From Paracnuella aquatica (GTDB lineage Bacteria; Bacteroidota; Bacteroidia; Chitinophagales; Chitinophagaceae), in assembly GCF_003332885.2 (NCBI RefSeq), contig NZ_QOWJ01000012.1:62001-126000 (forward strand): a stretch of 64,000 bases of DNA, read 5' to 3'. Below are positions 17,781 to 26,422 of this stretch, one piece after another; position 1 is the stretch's first letter; each line of letters opens with the position of its first letter. Below the pieces are notes generated by a model, which did no database searches, was not told the DNA's origin, and worked only from the letters and a program-made list of their open reading frames with translations. Both the position numbers and the translations under genes were made by a program.

Positions 17781-18722
17781 ATGCAGTTGCAACATTTAAG
17801 CGGTTTAATTGCCGCACCATTTACACCCATGCATCCCGATGGAACGCTCAACCTGTCCATCATTCCAAAATACTATACGCTGCTCAAAGAAAATGGCGTA
17901 ACCGGTGCATTTATCTGCGGATCTACCGGCGAAGGCGTTTCGCTTTCGGTAGCAGAAAAAAAAGCCGTTGCCGAAGCCTGGGCTGCTGCAGTGAGCCCAG
18001 ATGCCGATTTTAAAGTAATGACCCTGGTGGGCGGTACCAGCGTTGCCGAAAGCTGCGAGCTGGCGCGGCATGCAGCCGATTGCGGACTGTATGGCGTGGC
18101 ATATACCGCACCATTTTATTTCAAGCCCGCCAGCGTAGATGTCCTGGCCGAAACCTGCGCACAGGTAGCTGCGGCTGCGCCCCATCTTCCGTTCTACTAT
18201 TATCACATTCCGGTGCTTACCGGCGTGGGCTATAGCATGAAAGGCCTGCTGCAGGCGGTGCATGGCCGCATTCCTAATTTTGCCGGCATCAAATACACCC
18301 ACGAAGATTTCATGGATTTCCTATCGTGCATGCATTTTGAAGGGGGCCGCTACGACATGCTATGGGGCCGCGATGAAAATATGCTGGCAGCGCTGGCGCT
18401 GGGTGCGAAGGGTGCGGTAGGCAGCACTTACAACTATGCGGCACCGTTATACAGCCGCATGATCGAAGCTTATGAAGCGGGAGATATGGAAGCGGCGCGG
18501 CAATTTCAATTGCAATCCATACACATGATCGAGTTGCTGGGCAAATATGGCGGCATTGCTACTGGCAAGGCTTATATGCGTAAGCTGGGCCTCGATTGCG
18601 GCGCTTTCCGTTTGCCGGTGCGCAACATGAGTGATGCGCAGTTCGAGCTTTTTTCAAAAGAAGTGGACGGCTTGCTGTTTCAATCTTATTGCTCCAGTAT
18701 GCCCGTCGAAGCAGCATTATAA
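17781..18722 (+). CDS. nanA: N-acetylneuraminate lyase
   Basis: A 313-residue member of the DHDPS/NAL aldolase family. It splits Neu5Ac into ManNAc and pyruvate in the cytoplasm. Visible family features are GSTGEG (pyruvate binding, residues 47-52), the catalytic Tyr141 in FYYYHIP and the Schiff-base Lys171 in GIKYTHED. NanA enzymes usually read Y-N-I-P; here His replaces Asn. The late GRDENMLAALALGAKGAVGSTYN block fits sialate lyases better than DHDPS. Its place before a mutarotase, transporter, sialidase and epimerase makes the sialic acid role firm. No signal peptide is present. Confidence 0.94.
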   Translation: MQLQHLSGLIAAPFTPMHPDGTLNLSIIPKYYTLLKENGVTGAFICGSTGEGVSLSVAEKKAVAEAWAAAVSPDADFKVMTLVGGTSVAESCELARHAADCGLYGVAYTAPFYFKPASVDVLAETCAQVAAAAPHLPFYYYHIPVLTGVGYSMKGLLQAVHGRIPNFAGIKYTHEDFMDFLSCMHFEGGRYDMLWGRDENMLAALALGAKGAVGSTYNYAAPLYSRMIEAYEAGDMEAARQFQLQSIHMIELLGKYGGIATGKAYMRKLGLDCGAFRLPVRNMSDAQFELFSKEVDGLLFQSYCSSMPVEAAL

Positions 18723-18854
18723 ATGCATTGTTCTGGTGCAATGATTTAAACAAATCAAACGCCCAAAACATCAAAAATCATCTATGCTTGCACGAATAAC
18801 TTGAAGCGTTTTTGCAAACAAGGTGGGCTTGTATAGCAACAGCAAATTGCAATA

Positions 18855-20000
18855 ATGAAGGGACATTTTTTAATATTATTCCTGACCATGTTGACTTACG
18901 CAACGGCGCAGCAAACAGAAGCGGCGCCCAAACAATGGCATATTGCCGGCACATTGCCGCAGGGCGCAAACGGTGCGCCGCACTTGGGCCTTGCCGGTGC
19001 GGTAGCAGGTGTGCACAATGGCGTGCTGCTGGTGGGCGGCGGTGCCAATTTTCCCGATGCTACGCCTTGGATGGGTGGTGCCAAAAAGTACCACGATGAT
19101 TTGTTTGTGTACGAGCAAAATAGCAACGGTGCATTGCAATTAATTGCTACAGAAAAATTGCCCCATTCGCTGGCTTATAGCGCCAATTGTACCACGCCCA
19201 AAGGCGTAGTAGCAGTTGGTGGCGAAACGGGGTCGGCACTGAGCCGAGATGTGCTCTTGTTGCGTTGGGATGCCGCGGCAAAAAAAGCATCCGTTGACCG
19301 GTTGCCCCTGCTGCCAATGGCTTTGACCAACGCCGCAATAGCTAGCGATGGAAGAAATGTGTACCTCGCCGGCGGCGAAACGGCCACTAAAGCATTGGAT
19401 CTTTTTTTGTGCCTCGACCTGCAGGATACTGCTTCCGGTTGGCAAACGTTGCCCGCTTTGCCTCAACCTGTTTCGCATGGGGTGTTGGCCGTAGTGCCGC
19501 ATCAAAATAGCCAGCAGGTTTTTCTATTGGGTGGCCGCAAAAAAAATACTTCCGGCATCAGCAGCCTCTATGCTTCCGCATTTGCTTTCGATGTAGCTAA
19601 AAACGTCTGGCAACAAAAAAAGGAATTGCCTTTTGCACTTTCTGCGGGAACGGGTATTACCACTTCAAGTCAATCTATTTGGCTAATAGGTGGCGATAAA
19701 GGCGAAACGTTTCACCGTGCCGAAACGCTGATTGCTGCTATTGCACAGGAGCAGGATGCAGTAAAAAGGGAAGCATTGAACCAACAAAAAATTGCCGTGC
19801 AGGCAGGCCATCCGGGTTTTAGCAACCGCATGCTGCACTACGATATTGCAAAAGATGCTTGGAGCGAAAAAGACACCATACCTTTTGCCGTACCGGTTAC
19901 TACCACTGCCGTGCGCTGGAACAAGCAGGTACTGATTGTAAGCGGCGAAATTAAGGCCGGTGTTCGTACGCCGAATATTTTGGCAGCGAAACTGGAATAA
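18855..20000 (+). CDS. nanM: N-acetylneuraminate mutarotase (Kelch-repeat epimerase)
   Basis: A 381-residue protein with a signal peptide (MKGHFLILFLTMLTYATA) and six-bladed Kelch-type propeller repeats, each with a GG (for example VLLVGGGANF, GVVAVGGETG, NVYLAGGETA, VFLLGGRKK, IWLIGGDKGE, VLIVSGE). NanM speeds conversion of alpha-Neu5Ac released by sialidase into the beta anomer for uptake. The Ala-rich insert RAETLIAAIAQEQDAVKREA also fits NanM-like proteins. It should act in the periplasm, between the outer-membrane SusCD and the inner-membrane MFS transporter encoded next. The gap to the lyase gene is 132 bases. Confidence 0.9.
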   Translation: MKGHFLILFLTMLTYATAQQTEAAPKQWHIAGTLPQGANGAPHLGLAGAVAGVHNGVLLVGGGANFPDATPWMGGAKKYHDDLFVYEQNSNGALQLIATEKLPHSLAYSANCTTPKGVVAVGGETGSALSRDVLLLRWDAAAKKASVDRLPLLPMALTNAAIASDGRNVYLAGGETATKALDLFLCLDLQDTASGWQTLPALPQPVSHGVLAVVPHQNSQQVFLLGGRKKNTSGISSLYASAFAFDVAKNVWQQKKELPFALSAGTGITTSSQSIWLIGGDKGETFHRAETLIAAIAQEQDAVKREALNQQKIAVQAGHPGFSNRMLHYDIAKDAWSEKDTIPFAVPVTTTAVRWNKQVLIVSGEIKAGVRTPNILAAKLE

Positions 20001-20095
20001 TGCGATTTACGATGTGCGATTTGGGATTGACGATTGAAATGAAATAAAATGATTCTCGATTGACGATTCACGACTCACCATTGACCATTCACCCG
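20001..20095. repeat. Degenerate GATTGACGATT tract
   Basis: The spacer between the mutarotase and MFS genes consists of degenerate copies of an about 10-base word (GATTTACGAT, GATTGACGATT, GATTCACGACT, CATTGACCATT). It has no coding potential. Such tracts are seen between genes in many Bacteroidota. Confidence 0.5.
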
Positions 20096-20117
20096 CTCAA
20101 ACAACTAACACAAACCG

Positions 20118-21359
20118 ATGCAACATAAAAAATATTATCCCTGGGTTGTAGTGGCGCTGCTGTGGGTGGTGGCCCTGCTCAATTACATGGACCGGCAGAT
20201 GCTTTCCACTATGAAGCCATCCATGCAGGTGGATATTTCGGAGCTGGAATCGGCAACCAATTTTGGTAGGCTGATGGCGGTGTTTCTGTGGATCTATGGT
20301 TTTACCAGCCCGGTTGCCGGTATGGTTGCCGACCGCTTCAACCGCAAGTGGCTGATTGTAATAAGCCTTTTTGTTTGGTCGGCGGTAACCTACGCTATGG
20401 GTTTTGCCAACACCTTCAACGAGTTGTATGTGCTGCGGGCCATCATGGGGGTAAGCGAAGCGTTGTATATTCCTGCGGGCCTGTCCCTCATTGCCGATTT
20501 TCATTCGGCAAAAACAAGGTCGCTGGCCGTAGGCATCCATATGACCGGCCTGTACATGGGCCAGGCACTGGGTGGCTTTGGCGCCACTATTGCCGATGAA
20601 TATTCGTGGACCACCGCCTTTCAAACTTTTGGATTAGTGGGAATCGTTTATGCATTGGTGTTAGTGTTTCTGCTTCGAGAACAAAAGACCGCAACAGTTG
20701 CTACCGACAGCATCACGACGCCATCGGGCAACGGCTTGTTCAAAGGGCTCGGTATCTTGTTTGCCAACATTTCGTTTTGGATCCTGCTGTTTTATTTTGC
20801 CATACCCAGCCTGCCAGGTTGGGGCGTTAAAAACTGGCTGCCCACGCTGTTTGCACAAAACCTCGATATTGATATGGCTACCGCCGGGCCGCTGTCTACC
20901 ATCACCATTGCCGCGTCGTCGTTTTTGGGTGTCATCTTTGGCGGCATCCTTTCCGATAGGTGGGTGCAGCGCAACCTGCGGGGACGCATTTATACCAGCG
21001 CCATTGGTTTGAGCCTTACCATTCCCGCTCTTTTGCTGGTGGGCTTTGGCAGCACCATGCTGCATGTGGTGGGTGCCGCGTTTTGTTTTGGTTTTGGCTA
21101 CGGTATGTTCGATGCCAACAACATGCCCATACTCTGCCAGTTTGTAGCGGCCCGGTACCGCGCCACGGCTTATGGTTTAATGAATATGACTGGCGTATTT
21201 GCCGGTGCATTCATCACCGACCTGCTGGGCAAATCTACCGATGCAGGCAACCTGGGAAAAGACTTTGCAATGCTCGCCGGCGTTGTGCTGGTAGCACTCA
21301 TCATACAATTGTACGGGCTGCGCCCAAAAGCAGCCGATTTTAAAGAAATGCCGGTGTAG
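20118..21359 (+). CDS. MFS transporter, probable sialic acid permease
   Basis: A 413-residue major facilitator protein with about 12 hydrophobic segments. The family loop motif between helices 2 and 3 reads GMVADRFNRKW, and a second copy in the other half reads GGILSDRWVQRNLRGR. The N-terminal LLNYMDRQMLS is typical of the anion:cation symporter/hexuronate branch, which includes sialic acid permeases. It lies between the mutarotase and sialidase genes and ends 23 bases before the sialidase, so transport of Neu5Ac across the inner membrane is the most economical assignment. The substrate is inferred from context. Confidence 0.88.
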   Translation: MQHKKYYPWVVVALLWVVALLNYMDRQMLSTMKPSMQVDISELESATNFGRLMAVFLWIYGFTSPVAGMVADRFNRKWLIVISLFVWSAVTYAMGFANTFNELYVLRAIMGVSEALYIPAGLSLIADFHSAKTRSLAVGIHMTGLYMGQALGGFGATIADEYSWTTAFQTFGLVGIVYALVLVFLLREQKTATVATDSITTPSGNGLFKGLGILFANISFWILLFYFAIPSLPGWGVKNWLPTLFAQNLDIDMATAGPLSTITIAASSFLGVIFGGILSDRWVQRNLRGRIYTSAIGLSLTIPALLLVGFGSTMLHVVGAAFCFGFGYGMFDANNMPILCQFVAARYRATAYGLMNMTGVFAGAFITDLLGKSTDAGNLGKDFAMLAGVVLVALIIQLYGLRPKAADFKEMPV

Positions 21360-21382
21360 CGCCGGGTAAAAATGAACCCTCC

Positions 21383-22951
21383 ATGCAACAGACATTTGTA
21401 AAACAGGTATTGCTTTGTGTGCTTATTGCATTGTGCTTTGTAGGATGCAGTCCAAAGATGGCACCGATAGCTGCTAATGACATCACAGCTTCGGTGTATT
21501 CGCCAAAGGCGCCGCTAATTATTGGTTTGGCCCACAACCCAACACTGCGCATCAGGGTGCATGTGCCTGCAGGTAGTGCCCCCATGCGCCTTAGTGGACT
21601 AAAGTTGTCGCTCAATAGCAGCGCAGTGGCAGCCATTGAACAGTTGCAGGTGTACCATACAGGCACAGAGGCAGGTTTTAATAACAAAACACCGTTGGCT
21701 ACACATACACCAATCCAGGAGCAGGCAACTATCCCGTTGTCGGTGGATGTGCAACCGGGCCTGAACTACCTGTGGGTGAGTGCCACCTTAAAACCTAAAG
21801 CCAATATGGACGGCACCGTGCTGTTGCAAGCCACGGCAGTTACTGATAACAACGGCAATAATTATAGCTTGGCAAACGCATCGGATGTGACACCAAAGCG
21901 CATAGCCATTGCTGCTAGAAAAGCATGGGATGACAGCGTGCACACTTATCGCATTCCCGGAATCATTACCACCGATAAAGGAACCTTAATTGCGGTGTAC
22001 GATATTCGCTACAAGCACTCCGGCGATTTGCCCGCCAATGTGGATGTAGGTATGAGCCGCAGCACTGATGGTGGTCGCACCTGGGAGCCGATGAAGATCA
22101 TCATGGACATGGGTGCACCACATGAAAGCAATGGCGTGGGTGATCCTTCGATTTTGTTTGACCCGGTAACAAAAAAAATCTGGGTAAGTGCCTTGTGGAG
22201 TAAGGGCAACCGCTCCATTGCTGGCTCGCAGCCTGGCTTGTCGCCCGATGAAACCGGCCAGTTTGTGCTGGTAAGCAGCAGCGACGATGGTCTGTCGTGG
22301 ACGGCGCCGCACAGCATTACACCGCAGGTAAAGAATCCGGCGTGGAAATTATTTTTTCCCGGGCCCGGCAATGGCATTGCCATGCAAAACGGACGCCTTG
22401 TTTTTCCGGCGCAGTACTGGGATGGTGCACACATGCCGCACTCCACATTGGTGTACAGCGATGACCATGGCGCTACCTGGAAAAGCGGTATAGGTGCTAA
22501 AAGCAACACCACCGAAGCACAATTGGTAGAAACGGCCCCCGGCACCATCATGATCAATATGCGCGACAACCGCGGCCGCTACCGCAGCGTAGCCACCACT
22601 GCTGATATGGGTAAAACCTGGACGGAGCACCGCACTTCTTACAGCGCATTGATCGACCCAGTATGCATGGCCAGTTTTATCAGGGCCAAAGTGCGGGTGG
22701 GCGGAAAGCTGCAGGATGTGCTGTTCTTCAGCAATGTGGCATCGCAAACGGCGCGGGAAGACATGAGCATCAAAGCAAGCCTGGATATGGGCGAAACTTG
22801 GCCTGCACGTAATAAACTACTCGTGGATGAGCGCCGGTCATTTGGCTATTCGGCCCTTACCCCGATTGATGAAAATACCATGGGACTGCTGTACGAAGGC
22901 GAACGGGACCTGTATTTTATTCGCGTACCGGTTAGCGAAATCATTAAATAG
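21383..22951 (+). CDS. nanH: Exo-alpha-sialidase (GH33), lipoprotein
   Basis: A 522-residue GH33 sialidase. A lipobox (CFVGCSP) predicts membrane anchoring. Residues about 30-175 form the N-terminal beta-sandwich seen in Bacteroides-type sialidases. The catalytic propeller begins with the YRIPG motif (Arg190, first of the arginine triad), with the acid/base Asp expected near Asp215 in HSGDLP. Five Asp-box repeats are visible (SRSTDGGRTW, SSSDDGLSW, SDDHGATW, TADMGKTW, SLDMGETW). The enzyme releases terminal sialic acid from glycoconjugates. It overlaps nothing but lies only two bases before the O-acetylesterase, so the two are surely co-translated. Confidence 0.95.
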   Translation: MQQTFVKQVLLCVLIALCFVGCSPKMAPIAANDITASVYSPKAPLIIGLAHNPTLRIRVHVPAGSAPMRLSGLKLSLNSSAVAAIEQLQVYHTGTEAGFNNKTPLATHTPIQEQATIPLSVDVQPGLNYLWVSATLKPKANMDGTVLLQATAVTDNNGNNYSLANASDVTPKRIAIAARKAWDDSVHTYRIPGIITTDKGTLIAVYDIRYKHSGDLPANVDVGMSRSTDGGRTWEPMKIIMDMGAPHESNGVGDPSILFDPVTKKIWVSALWSKGNRSIAGSQPGLSPDETGQFVLVSSSDDGLSWTAPHSITPQVKNPAWKLFFPGPGNGIAMQNGRLVFPAQYWDGAHMPHSTLVYSDDHGATWKSGIGAKSNTTEAQLVETAPGTIMINMRDNRGRYRSVATTADMGKTWTEHRTSYSALIDPVCMASFIRAKVRVGGKLQDVLFFSNVASQTAREDMSIKASLDMGETWPARNKLLVDERRSFGYSALTPIDENTMGLLYEGERDLYFIRVPVSEIIK

Positions 22952-22953
22952 GC

Positions 22954-25053
22954 ATGACGTTGATTCGGCAGCTTCTTTACGTTTTCGGTTGTGCATGGAT
23001 GTTATTAATGTCCTTGGCCGGCACGGCGCAGCCAAAGACGCTCAAGGTTGCCTGTATCGGCAACTCGGTGACGGCTGGTTTGGGACATAAAGACCCGGCG
23101 GCAACGGCCTACCCGGTGCAGTTGCAGCAACTGTTGGGTAAAGGGTACGAGGTGCAGAATTTTGGGCACAGCGGCGCCACGTTGCTGCGCAAGGGGCACA
23201 ACCCGTACCACAAAACCAAAGCCTTTGCCGATGCATTGGCTTTGGCTCCGGACATTGCCATCATTCATTTAGGGTTGAATGATACCGACCCGCGAAACTG
23301 GCCTAACTACGGCGGCGAGTTTGCTGCCGATTACACCGCCTTGATCGATACCTTACGCAAAGCAAATGGCTCCATGCGCATCGTTATTTGCCGGCTCACG
23401 CCAATTTTCCCCGATCACAAAAGGTTCTTGTCGGGCACCCGCGATTGGTTTTGGCAAATACAAAATAGCATCCCACAAATAGCCGCAGCCAATGGTGTGG
23501 AACTAATAGATTTTCATACGTCATTGCATGCACGTCCCGATCTTTTCCCCGATGCATTGCACCCTAATGAACAGGGTGCGGCTATCCTGGCAAAAACAGT
23601 GTATAGCCATGTAAGCGGCAACTGGGGCGGGTTGCAATTGTCGCCGGTTTTTGCATCACATATGGTGCTTCAAAGGGAGCAACCCATTGTTTTTTGGGGA
23701 AAAGCCAATCGCGGCGAATCCATCAAAGTAGGTTTTAACGGGAAAACGCTAATTGCAAAAGCGGATGGGCAAGGCAATTGGAAATCAACTTTTCCATCCA
23801 TGAAAGCAGGTGGCCCGTATAAAGCAGTGATTGCATCCGGCGTAACATCCATTGTGCTGGAAGATGTATTGGTTGGCGATGTGTGGTTATGTTCGGGACA
23901 GTCGAACATGGATTTCCCATTACAGGCCGCCATTAACAAAGCCGATGAAATGCAGCGTGCACAGCGCAGTAGCACCATCCGCTTGTTGAACCGCGAGCCG
24001 ATTGCTGAAACCGATAACCGGGCATGGGATAGCACTACTTTAGAAAAGGTAAACGGCCTGCAATATTTTACCAGCACCTGGCAGCAATGCGATTCGGTTG
24101 CGGCTAAGAAGTTTTCGGCGGTGGCTTATTATTTTGCACAGGCCTTGCGCCAACAGGTAGATGTGCCAATTGGGCTGATACAAGTGGCGGTAGGTGGCTC
24201 CACAACTGAGTCGTGGATCGACCGGTATTCGCTGGAACATCACCCGCTTTTAGTTAATAGCTTAACCAACTGGCGCAGTTCCGATTTTTTTCAACCCTGG
24301 GTGCGGCAGCGTGCCGATACCAACCTGAAGGGTAGCACCAATCCCAAACAACGCCACCCTTACGACCCTGCTTATAACTACGAAGCAGGCATTGCCGACC
24401 TGGTGCATTTTCCCATAAAGGGCGCCATTTGGTACCAGGGCGAAAGCAATGCACACAACATTGAATTGCACGAACAATTGTTGCCACAACTGGTGCGCAG
24501 CTGGCGCAATAAATGGGGGTATACGTTTCCGTTTTATTATGTGCAGTTGTCGTCGCTCAACCGGCCTTCGTGGCCGGCGTTCCGGGCCAGTCAACTGCAG
24601 TTGTTGCAAACCATTCCCCACTCGGGCATGGCCGTTACTTCCGATGTGGGCGATTCGCTGGATGTGCACCCGCGAAGGAAGCAAGAGGTTGGCGAACGCC
24701 TGGCCCGGCTTGCGTTGCATTTTACCTATGGTAAAAGGGGAGTGGTGCCTTACGGTCCCATGCCGTTAAAAGCAGTGCATACAGCAAAAGGTATTGAAGT
24801 GCATTTCAACTATGCAGGAAAACAATTGTCCACAAGTGAAGGGAAAATCTTGCGTGGCTTTACATTGATCAATACAAAGGGCATTACTATAAAACCCATT
24901 GCTACTATTCAGGAAAATCGAATTTTATTACAGGCGCCGGTTGGTGAACAAATGAAGACCGTGCAATACGGGTGGCAACCATTTACCGATGCCAATTTAA
25001 TCAACGCTTCAGGCTTGCCAGCATCCACTTTTCAAATGGACGTACAACAATAA
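22954..25053 (+). CDS. Two-module sialate O-acetylesterase (SGNH + SASA)
   Basis: A 699-residue exported protein with two hydrolase modules. The first (about residues 28-230) is SGNH: block I CIGNSVTAG, block III HLGLNDTDPRN, block V FPDALHPNEQG. The second (about 235-695) is the sialate O-acetylesterase type: VFASHMVLQREQPIVFWG, WLCSGQSNMDFP with the nucleophile Ser, IWYQGESNA, and the Ser-Asp-His end SDVGDSLDVHP. It removes O-acetyl groups that block sialidase and lyase. Two-domain esterases of this kind are known from oral Bacteroidota (Tannerella NanS). It starts two bases after the sialidase stop and ends four bases before the epimerase gene. Confidence 0.92.
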   Translation: MTLIRQLLYVFGCAWMLLMSLAGTAQPKTLKVACIGNSVTAGLGHKDPAATAYPVQLQQLLGKGYEVQNFGHSGATLLRKGHNPYHKTKAFADALALAPDIAIIHLGLNDTDPRNWPNYGGEFAADYTALIDTLRKANGSMRIVICRLTPIFPDHKRFLSGTRDWFWQIQNSIPQIAAANGVELIDFHTSLHARPDLFPDALHPNEQGAAILAKTVYSHVSGNWGGLQLSPVFASHMVLQREQPIVFWGKANRGESIKVGFNGKTLIAKADGQGNWKSTFPSMKAGGPYKAVIASGVTSIVLEDVLVGDVWLCSGQSNMDFPLQAAINKADEMQRAQRSSTIRLLNREPIAETDNRAWDSTTLEKVNGLQYFTSTWQQCDSVAAKKFSAVAYYFAQALRQQVDVPIGLIQVAVGGSTTESWIDRYSLEHHPLLVNSLTNWRSSDFFQPWVRQRADTNLKGSTNPKQRHPYDPAYNYEAGIADLVHFPIKGAIWYQGESNAHNIELHEQLLPQLVRSWRNKWGYTFPFYYVQLSSLNRPSWPAFRASQLQLLQTIPHSGMAVTSDVGDSLDVHPRRKQEVGERLARLALHFTYGKRGVVPYGPMPLKAVHTAKGIEVHFNYAGKQLSTSEGKILRGFTLINTKGITIKPIATIQENRILLQAPVGEQMKTVQYGWQPFTDANLINASGLPASTFQMDVQQ

Positions 25054-25057
25054 AAGT

Positions 25058-26245
25058 ATGAGTTATACAACGGCAGATTTGTCGCGGCTATACGCGTTTT
25101 ATAATAAACAGTTACTGCAGGATACGGTACCCTTTTGGTTTCCCCGTTCATTCGATGTGGAGCATGGTGGCTTTTTGCTGATGCGTGATGCCGATGGTTC
25201 CTTGATTGACGATGATAAAGCGGTGTGGATACAGGGCCGCGCCACCTGGTTGCTGGCTACACTGTACAATACGGTGGAGCAAAAAAGGGAGTGGCTGGAA
25301 GGCGCGAAACTCGGTTACGATTTTTTGAATAGGCATTGTTTTGATAGCGATGGGCAAATGTATTTTCATGTAACCCGCGATGGGCAACCGATCCGCAAAC
25401 GCAGGTATTTCTTTTCCGAAACCTTTGCGGTGATTGCATTTGCGGCGTATGCAAAAGCAAGTGGCAGCAGCGAAGCTGCCGATAAAGCAAGAAAAATTTT
25501 TGGTGATTGTATTGCTTACGCTACCGGTGAAAAGGCGTTGCAGCCGAAGTATACGACCACCCGTCCTTCCAAAGGCATTGGCGTGCCGATGATCATGATC
25601 AACACGGCGCAGCAACTGCGGGCTACCATTGGCGATGATCGTTGCGATGGCTGGATTGCCAAATGGATTGCCGAAATAGAGCAGGATTTTGTGAAGGACG
25701 ATATTCAATGCGTGATGGAGCAGGTGGCACCTGATGGCAGCATCATTGATCATATCGACGGCCGTACGCTCAACCCCGGTCATGCCATTGAAGGGGCGTG
25801 GTTTATTTTGGAAGAAGCACGCCATCGAGGCAACGATCCGCACCTGGTGGCACTCGGCTGCCGCATGCTCGATTATATGTGGGAACGCGGTTGGGATAAA
25901 GAGCACGGCGGCATTCTTTATTTCCGCGATGTGTATGGTAAGCCGGTGCAGGAGTACTGGCAGGATATGAAGTTTTGGTGGCCGCAAAACGAAACCATCA
26001 TTGCCACGCTGCTGGCCTACCTGGTGACCGGCAACGAAAAGTATGCCCGCTGGCACCAGCAGGTTCACGATTATGCCTATGCGCATTTTTGGGATAAGGA
26101 GCGTGGTGAGTGGTACGGCTACCTGCACCGCGATGGCACGGTAGCGCAAACAGCGAAGGGCAACTTGTTCAAAGGACCTTTTCACCTGCCAAGGCAGGAG
26201 TGGTATTGCAGGCAGGTATTGGCGCAGCATTTAGAGATGAAATAA
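25058..26245 (+). CDS. N-acylglucosamine 2-epimerase (ManNAc to GlcNAc)
   Basis: A 395-residue AGE-family (renin-binding-protein-like) alpha-toroid enzyme. It interconverts ManNAc, the lyase product, and GlcNAc. Bacteroides species use this route instead of the ManNAc-6-P route. Motifs are VWIQGRATWLLATLYN near residue 50, RRYFFSETFAVIAFAAYA, LNPGHAIEGAWFILEEA (with a catalytic His), FWWPQNETIIATLLAY and the final FKGPFHLPRQEWYC (second catalytic His). No signal peptide is seen. It is the last gene of the sialic acid operon, four bases after the esterase. Confidence 0.94.
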   Translation: MSYTTADLSRLYAFYNKQLLQDTVPFWFPRSFDVEHGGFLLMRDADGSLIDDDKAVWIQGRATWLLATLYNTVEQKREWLEGAKLGYDFLNRHCFDSDGQMYFHVTRDGQPIRKRRYFFSETFAVIAFAAYAKASGSSEAADKARKIFGDCIAYATGEKALQPKYTTTRPSKGIGVPMIMINTAQQLRATIGDDRCDGWIAKWIAEIEQDFVKDDIQCVMEQVAPDGSIIDHIDGRTLNPGHAIEGAWFILEEARHRGNDPHLVALGCRMLDYMWERGWDKEHGGILYFRDVYGKPVQEYWQDMKFWWPQNETIIATLLAYLVTGNEKYARWHQQVHDYAYAHFWDKERGEWYGYLHRDGTVAQTAKGNLFKGPFHLPRQEWYCRQVLAQHLEMK

Positions 26246-26256
26246 GCACCAACTTA

Positions 26257-26292
26257 AAACACGGAGACACAGAGGGCAGGGAGTGGCACAGG
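26257..26292. repeat. Short ACACGGAGACACAGAG-type repeat
   Basis: Directly after the epimerase stop lies a tract of the CACGGAGACACAGAGG type, a short intergenic repeat seen in many bacterial genomes. No function is visible. Confidence 0.35.
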
Positions 26293-26422
26293 TAAATTGT
26301 ATGTTATTTATGCTTGTGTGTGCTTTTGCTCGTTTGTTGAAATGTTTAGCGCAATCCAAGTGCACCGATATTCATACTTTATTTGCAGTAAGCAGGTTTA
26401 TAGATTTTAAAATAGCGCACCA

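Noticed and set aside
19443-19454. A 10-of-12 match to the LacI-type motif inside the mutarotase gene
   Set aside because: It lies within coding sequence and shows that 10-of-12 matches arise by chance, so only matches of 11 or more were counted as strong.
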